64,000 nt of DNA from Devriesea agamarum. GTDB lineage: Bacteria; Actinomycetota; Actinomycetes; Actinomycetales; Dermabacteraceae. The notes beneath the pieces were generated by a model that saw nothing but the letters and a program-made list of their open reading frames with translations, made no database searches and was not told the DNA's origin. Positions 61,069 to 64,000 of the stretch are shown here, in pieces (the first letter of the stretch is position 1; every line of letters starts with the position of its first letter). The stretch is taken from assembly GCF_900070355.1 (NCBI RefSeq), contig NZ_LN849456.1:868001-932000 (forward strand), read 5' to 3'. The position numbers and the translations under genes were made by a program.

Positions 61069-64000
61069 TTAAAGTGCCGCGATGGCCTTGCGAATACGTT
61101 GATCGGAGACAGTGAACTTGGTGCCGAGTGTCTGGGCGAACAGGGAGACTCGAAACTCTTCAAGCATCCACGGTATGGCAAGTGCATCCGGTTCCTGCCT
61201 GCGCAGCGGGGACATCTTGCCGCGGGCATCGAGCCATAGTCTGGTCACGTCCTCTAACTGCCATGCCAGCTGGGCATCCCGCTTCGGGTTCTCCTGCATT
61301 TTGTCCAGCCGTACACAGGATGCGCGCAGATAGCGGTCAAGATCAGGCAGGTGATCAACCCCGGTCGCACTAATGAACCCGTCCTGCACCAGCGACGCGG
61401 CGTGGTCGCGAATCTGAGTGAGTTGAGTGAGCACCGACAGCGAAGTCACCCGTTTGAGTTCACGTTGCAGGCGGTGATGAGCCGCCAGTGCACTCGCAGC
61501 GTCTTTGACTGCCTGTGCGGCGATCTGACGATGCGATGCCGCCACCGCTGTCTCGAGCTCCTCAAACGAATCTCGGTCCCACACCAGGTCCTGCCCCACG
61601 AGGTGGCACGTCGCCGCCCGCGATGCATCCGCCAGCAGGTGTGTGGTCGAAGCATAGGGCCCGCTAGCCACGGCTAACTTCGTGGGGTTTGGCAGCGATG
61701 CGAGCACATCAGCCAAGCTCGTCCCCACATGTCGATCAACCAGCGCAATGAGTCCCTCGCGATGAGCTAGTTTCTGTTCATCGGCTGTGGGAAGCACCGC
61801 GAGGTCTATGCGAGGGGTCCCGTCAGATCGGCGTCCCCGGACTGTAAGCGCCGGATACCCGGTGACTTTTAAACCGTCCGATCTGCGGTCGTAGGTGGCG
61901 GGAATCCTATCCAGCGGGAAATCTTCGATATCGTTCCGAGCGAAGGAGTCCGCATACTGCTCCAAACTCACTTTCACTCGCTTCTTCAAACGCTGCTGCA
62001 ATTCCGCCAGATCATCGCCTCTTCCAATTTCACGCCCTTTTGCATCTACCACGCGAAAATGCATTCGTAAATGGGCAGGCAATGTCCCAGGATTAAACTC
62101 TGGACCGTATAGCGGGAGATCATCTGGCACTCCAGGCAAGGCCACCAGCTCATCGGCTACCGCTTCACAAAAGGTTTCCCCGTCCTGCGGTCCGTCGTCT
62201 AGGAGAGCAGCTGCCACCGCTTTGGCTCGCTCAGGTGCCGGCACCAGATGCCGCCGGATTGGTTTAGGCAGTGTCCGGATCAGTTCGGTAATTAGTTCCT
62301 GACGCATTCCCGGAACCAGCCAGTCAAAGCCCTGTGGTTTCAGCCTGTTCAGCACGGCGAGTGGCACCGTCGCCGTCACCCCGTCATGAGGCGACGGTTT
62401 GGTATGGGTGCCGGGGTTGTAGGAATAGGTGAGCGGGATCGTGATGTCACCCTGTGTCCAGGTGCTCGGAAAATCTTGCTCGATGCGCCGCGCAGCCTCC
62501 TCGGCCTCATCTCCGAGCAGAACGTCTTCGGTAAGGGTGAGCAGGTCGGGCTGATTGCGGCGGGTTTTCTTCCACCAGGAATCAAAATGCCGTCCCGAGA
62601 CGACACTCTGCGGAATCCGCGCATCGTAAAAATCGAACAGAGCAGCATCGTCGGCAATCAGCCCACGACGTCGAGTTTTATGTTCGAGCTCTTCCATGCG
62701 CTCCAAAAGCCGAGCGTTATCGCGCACAAAATGATGGCGAGTATTCCACTCACCGTCGATCAAAGCATGCCTGATAAAGAGATCCCGCGAGACCTCCGGG
62801 TCAATCGCACCGTAGGAGACCACCCGATCGGCAACAATCGGCACGCCGAACAGCGTGACCTTTTCATGGGCCATTGCCGACGCCCGAGAGCTCGACCAAT
62901 GCGGCTGACTGTAACTGCGTTTCACCACGTGGGAGCCGGCTCGCTCAATCCATGCAGGATCAATCCGTGCGACCGACCGAGCCCATAGCCGGGACGTCTC
63001 CACCAGCTCCGCCGCCATCACATAATCAGGACGTTTTTTCGCCAGCGCAGATCCGGGCCAGATTGCGAATTTGGCCCCTCGCGCTCCGTGATACTCCCGG
63101 TAACGCTCCTCATACAGCCCAACGTGGCTAAGCAATCCAGACAGAAGCGCCTGGTGAATCGCATCCGGCCCTGCCGGGTGTTCATTGGCGCGTAACCCAG
63201 CGTCAGCTGCCATCTCTTTAAGCTGGGCGTGCAGATCCCACCACTCCCGGATCCGCAAGTAGTGCAGATACTCTTCACGCAGTTCGCGCTTGAGCGCCGA
63301 ATTCGACAGTATCCGTCGCCGTTCCCGCACGTGGTTCCACAAATTCAGGTAGGCGAGAAAATCGCTGGCCTCATCTGAGAACCGGGCATGCAGCTGTTTA
63401 GCGCGCTCCGGCGCATCCAGCGGACGTTCACGCGGATCCTGAATCGCAAGGCCCGCCACGATAATGAGCACTTCACGCAAGCATCCAAGTCGTTCAGCCT
63501 CAATCAGCATGCGCGCCATGCGCACGTCCAGCGGGAATCTCGCTAACAACTGGCCACTGTCGGTCAGACGCCGACCACCAGGGGCGACGCGGTCATCCAC
63601 GATGGCCCCGAGCTCATGCAAAACCCGCAGACCGTCGGCCACCGCCCGCTTATCCGGGGACTCAACAAACGGGAACCGGTCGATATCCCCGAGACCGAGC
63701 GCCGTCATCTGCAAAACAACGGATGCTAGTGAGGTGCGCAGAATTTCTGGTTCGGTAAACTCCGGCCGGGAATTGAAGTCTTCTTCGGAATAGAGTCGAA
63801 TCGCGATACCCGCCTCGGTACGACCGCATCGCCCTGACCGTTGATTGGCGCTGGCTTGCGAAATCGGTTCAATGGGTAACCGTTGCACCTTGGTGCGTTG
63901 GGAGTACCGAGAAATGCGCGCGAGCCCAGAATCAATCACGTAGGTGATGCCCGGCACGGTTAACGACGTCTCAGCCACGTTGGTCGCCAGCACAATGCGC
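61069..64000 (-). CDS. hrpA: HrpA-type DEAH-box RNA helicase (5' end beyond the window)
   Basis: The frame is open to the window edge; ~977 residues of the C-terminal part are visible. Motif V RIVLATNVAETSLTVPGITYVIDSGLARISRYSQR and motif VI QASANQRSGRCGRTEAGIAIRLYSEED lie at the start, followed by the winged-helix/ratchet region and the long DUF3418 domain typical of HrpA (WPGSALAKKRPDYVMAAELVETSRLWAR, PLTYSYNPGTHTKPSPHDGVTATVPL, and a C-terminal ALAIPWMLEEFRVSLFAQTLGTKFTVSDQRIRKAI). The ATPase core is outside the window. Confidence 0.95.
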   Translation of the reverse strand, partial: RIVLATNVAETSLTVPGITYVIDSGLARISRYSQRTKVQRLPIEPISQASANQRSGRCGRTEAGIAIRLYSEEDFNSRPEFTEPEILRTSLASVVLQMTALGLGDIDRFPFVESPDKRAVADGLRVLHELGAIVDDRVAPGGRRLTDSGQLLARFPLDVRMARMLIEAERLGCLREVLIIVAGLAIQDPRERPLDAPERAKQLHARFSDEASDFLAYLNLWNHVRERRRILSNSALKRELREEYLHYLRIREWWDLHAQLKEMAADAGLRANEHPAGPDAIHQALLSGLLSHVGLYEERYREYHGARGAKFAIWPGSALAKKRPDYVMAAELVETSRLWARSVARIDPAWIERAGSHVVKRSYSQPHWSSSRASAMAHEKVTLFGVPIVADRVVSYGAIDPEVSRDLFIRHALIDGEWNTRHHFVRDNARLLERMEELEHKTRRRGLIADDAALFDFYDARIPQSVVSGRHFDSWWKKTRRNQPDLLTLTEDVLLGDEAEEAARRIEQDFPSTWTQGDITIPLTYSYNPGTHTKPSPHDGVTATVPLAVLNRLKPQGFDWLVPGMRQELITELIRTLPKPIRRHLVPAPERAKAVAAALLDDGPQDGETFCEAVADELVALPGVPDDLPLYGPEFNPGTLPAHLRMHFRVVDAKGREIGRGDDLAELQQRLKKRVKVSLEQYADSFARNDIEDFPLDRIPATYDRRSDGLKVTGYPALTVRGRRSDGTPRIDLAVLPTADEQKLAHREGLIALVDRHVGTSLADVLASLPNPTKLAVASGPYASTTHLLADASRAATCHLVGQDLVWDRDSFEELETAVAASHRQIAAQAVKDAASALAAHHRLQRELKRVTSLSVLTQLTQIRDHAASLVQDGFISATGVDHLPDLDRYLRASCVRLDKMQENPKRDAQLAWQLEDVTRLWLDARGKMSPLRRQEPDALAIPWMLEEFRVSLFAQTLGTKFTVSDQRIRKAIAAL

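Overview
The window comes from an actinobacterium of intermediate-to-high GC content (Actinomycetota, probably Micrococcales or Actinomycetales; genus not determinable from the sequence alone). The housekeeping block on the right is typical of that phylum: murI, rph, rdgB, clpS, DUF2017, DUF3039, a nicotinate phosphoribosyltransferase, an ACT-domain malic enzyme and hrpA. Many genes start with GTG, overlap by ATGA or GTGA, and follow AAGGAG-type ribosome sites.

Layout. (1) 1-5011: the end of a thiazole/oxazole-modified peptide (TOMM) cluster: a cut YcaO protein, a SagB-like dehydrogenase and two half-transporter ABC genes. The first ABC protein has a linker made of nine 18-bp tandem repeats. 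(2) 5297-5953: a MagIII-like DNA glycosylase. (3) 6297-36369: a complete-looking integrative and conjugative element of about 30 kb in a tRNA-Lys(CTT) gene, bounded by a 137-bp direct repeat (6337-6473 and 36233-36369, two mismatches). It carries an early regulatory and replication block (6336-10966), a peptidoglycan hydrolase and lipoprotein, a ParA/ribbon-helix-helix/second-ParA operon, a MobF relaxase-helicase, an SSB-like protein, three HNH-type genes, a coupling protein, a split VirB4, a VirB6-like protein, two pilin-like small membrane proteins, a tyrosine integrase and a DUF6036-type nucleotidyltransferase pair. (4) 36233-42190: a graveyard of at least two further copies of related elements (left-end, RHH-gene and ssb-leader fragments), with an IS21 istB fragment, a TetR plus carboxymuconolactone decarboxylase/SnoaL pair, half a Nudix gene and a frameshifted MocR gene. 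(5) 42191-64000: ordinary chromosome, with an epimerase, flavohemoglobin, DUF1540, GroES-like and DUF3618 proteins, tRNA-Leu(TAG), a Tat-exported protein, a membrane GDPD, and then the housekeeping block ending in a cut hrpA.

The most interesting layer is in the DNA of the element. Five arrays of a directly repeated 8-bp unit (consensus AAAACCAY) lie in or at the edges of its operons. All have the same orientation relative to the downstream gene, and one sits directly in front of the ParA gene whose operon encodes a ribbon-helix-helix protein. This resembles the delta-omega partition/regulation logic of Firmicute plasmids and suggests one regulator wired to dispersed operators that may also serve as centromere. 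Separately, the ParB-like gene at 7009-8151 contains three perfect inverted repeats (15-17 bp arms, 2-nt spacers) on an exact 54-bp period inside its coding sequence, and the replication-like gene at 9148-10545 has a dense cluster of hairpins in its linker. Both are candidate origin, centromere or RNA-control sites hidden in genes.
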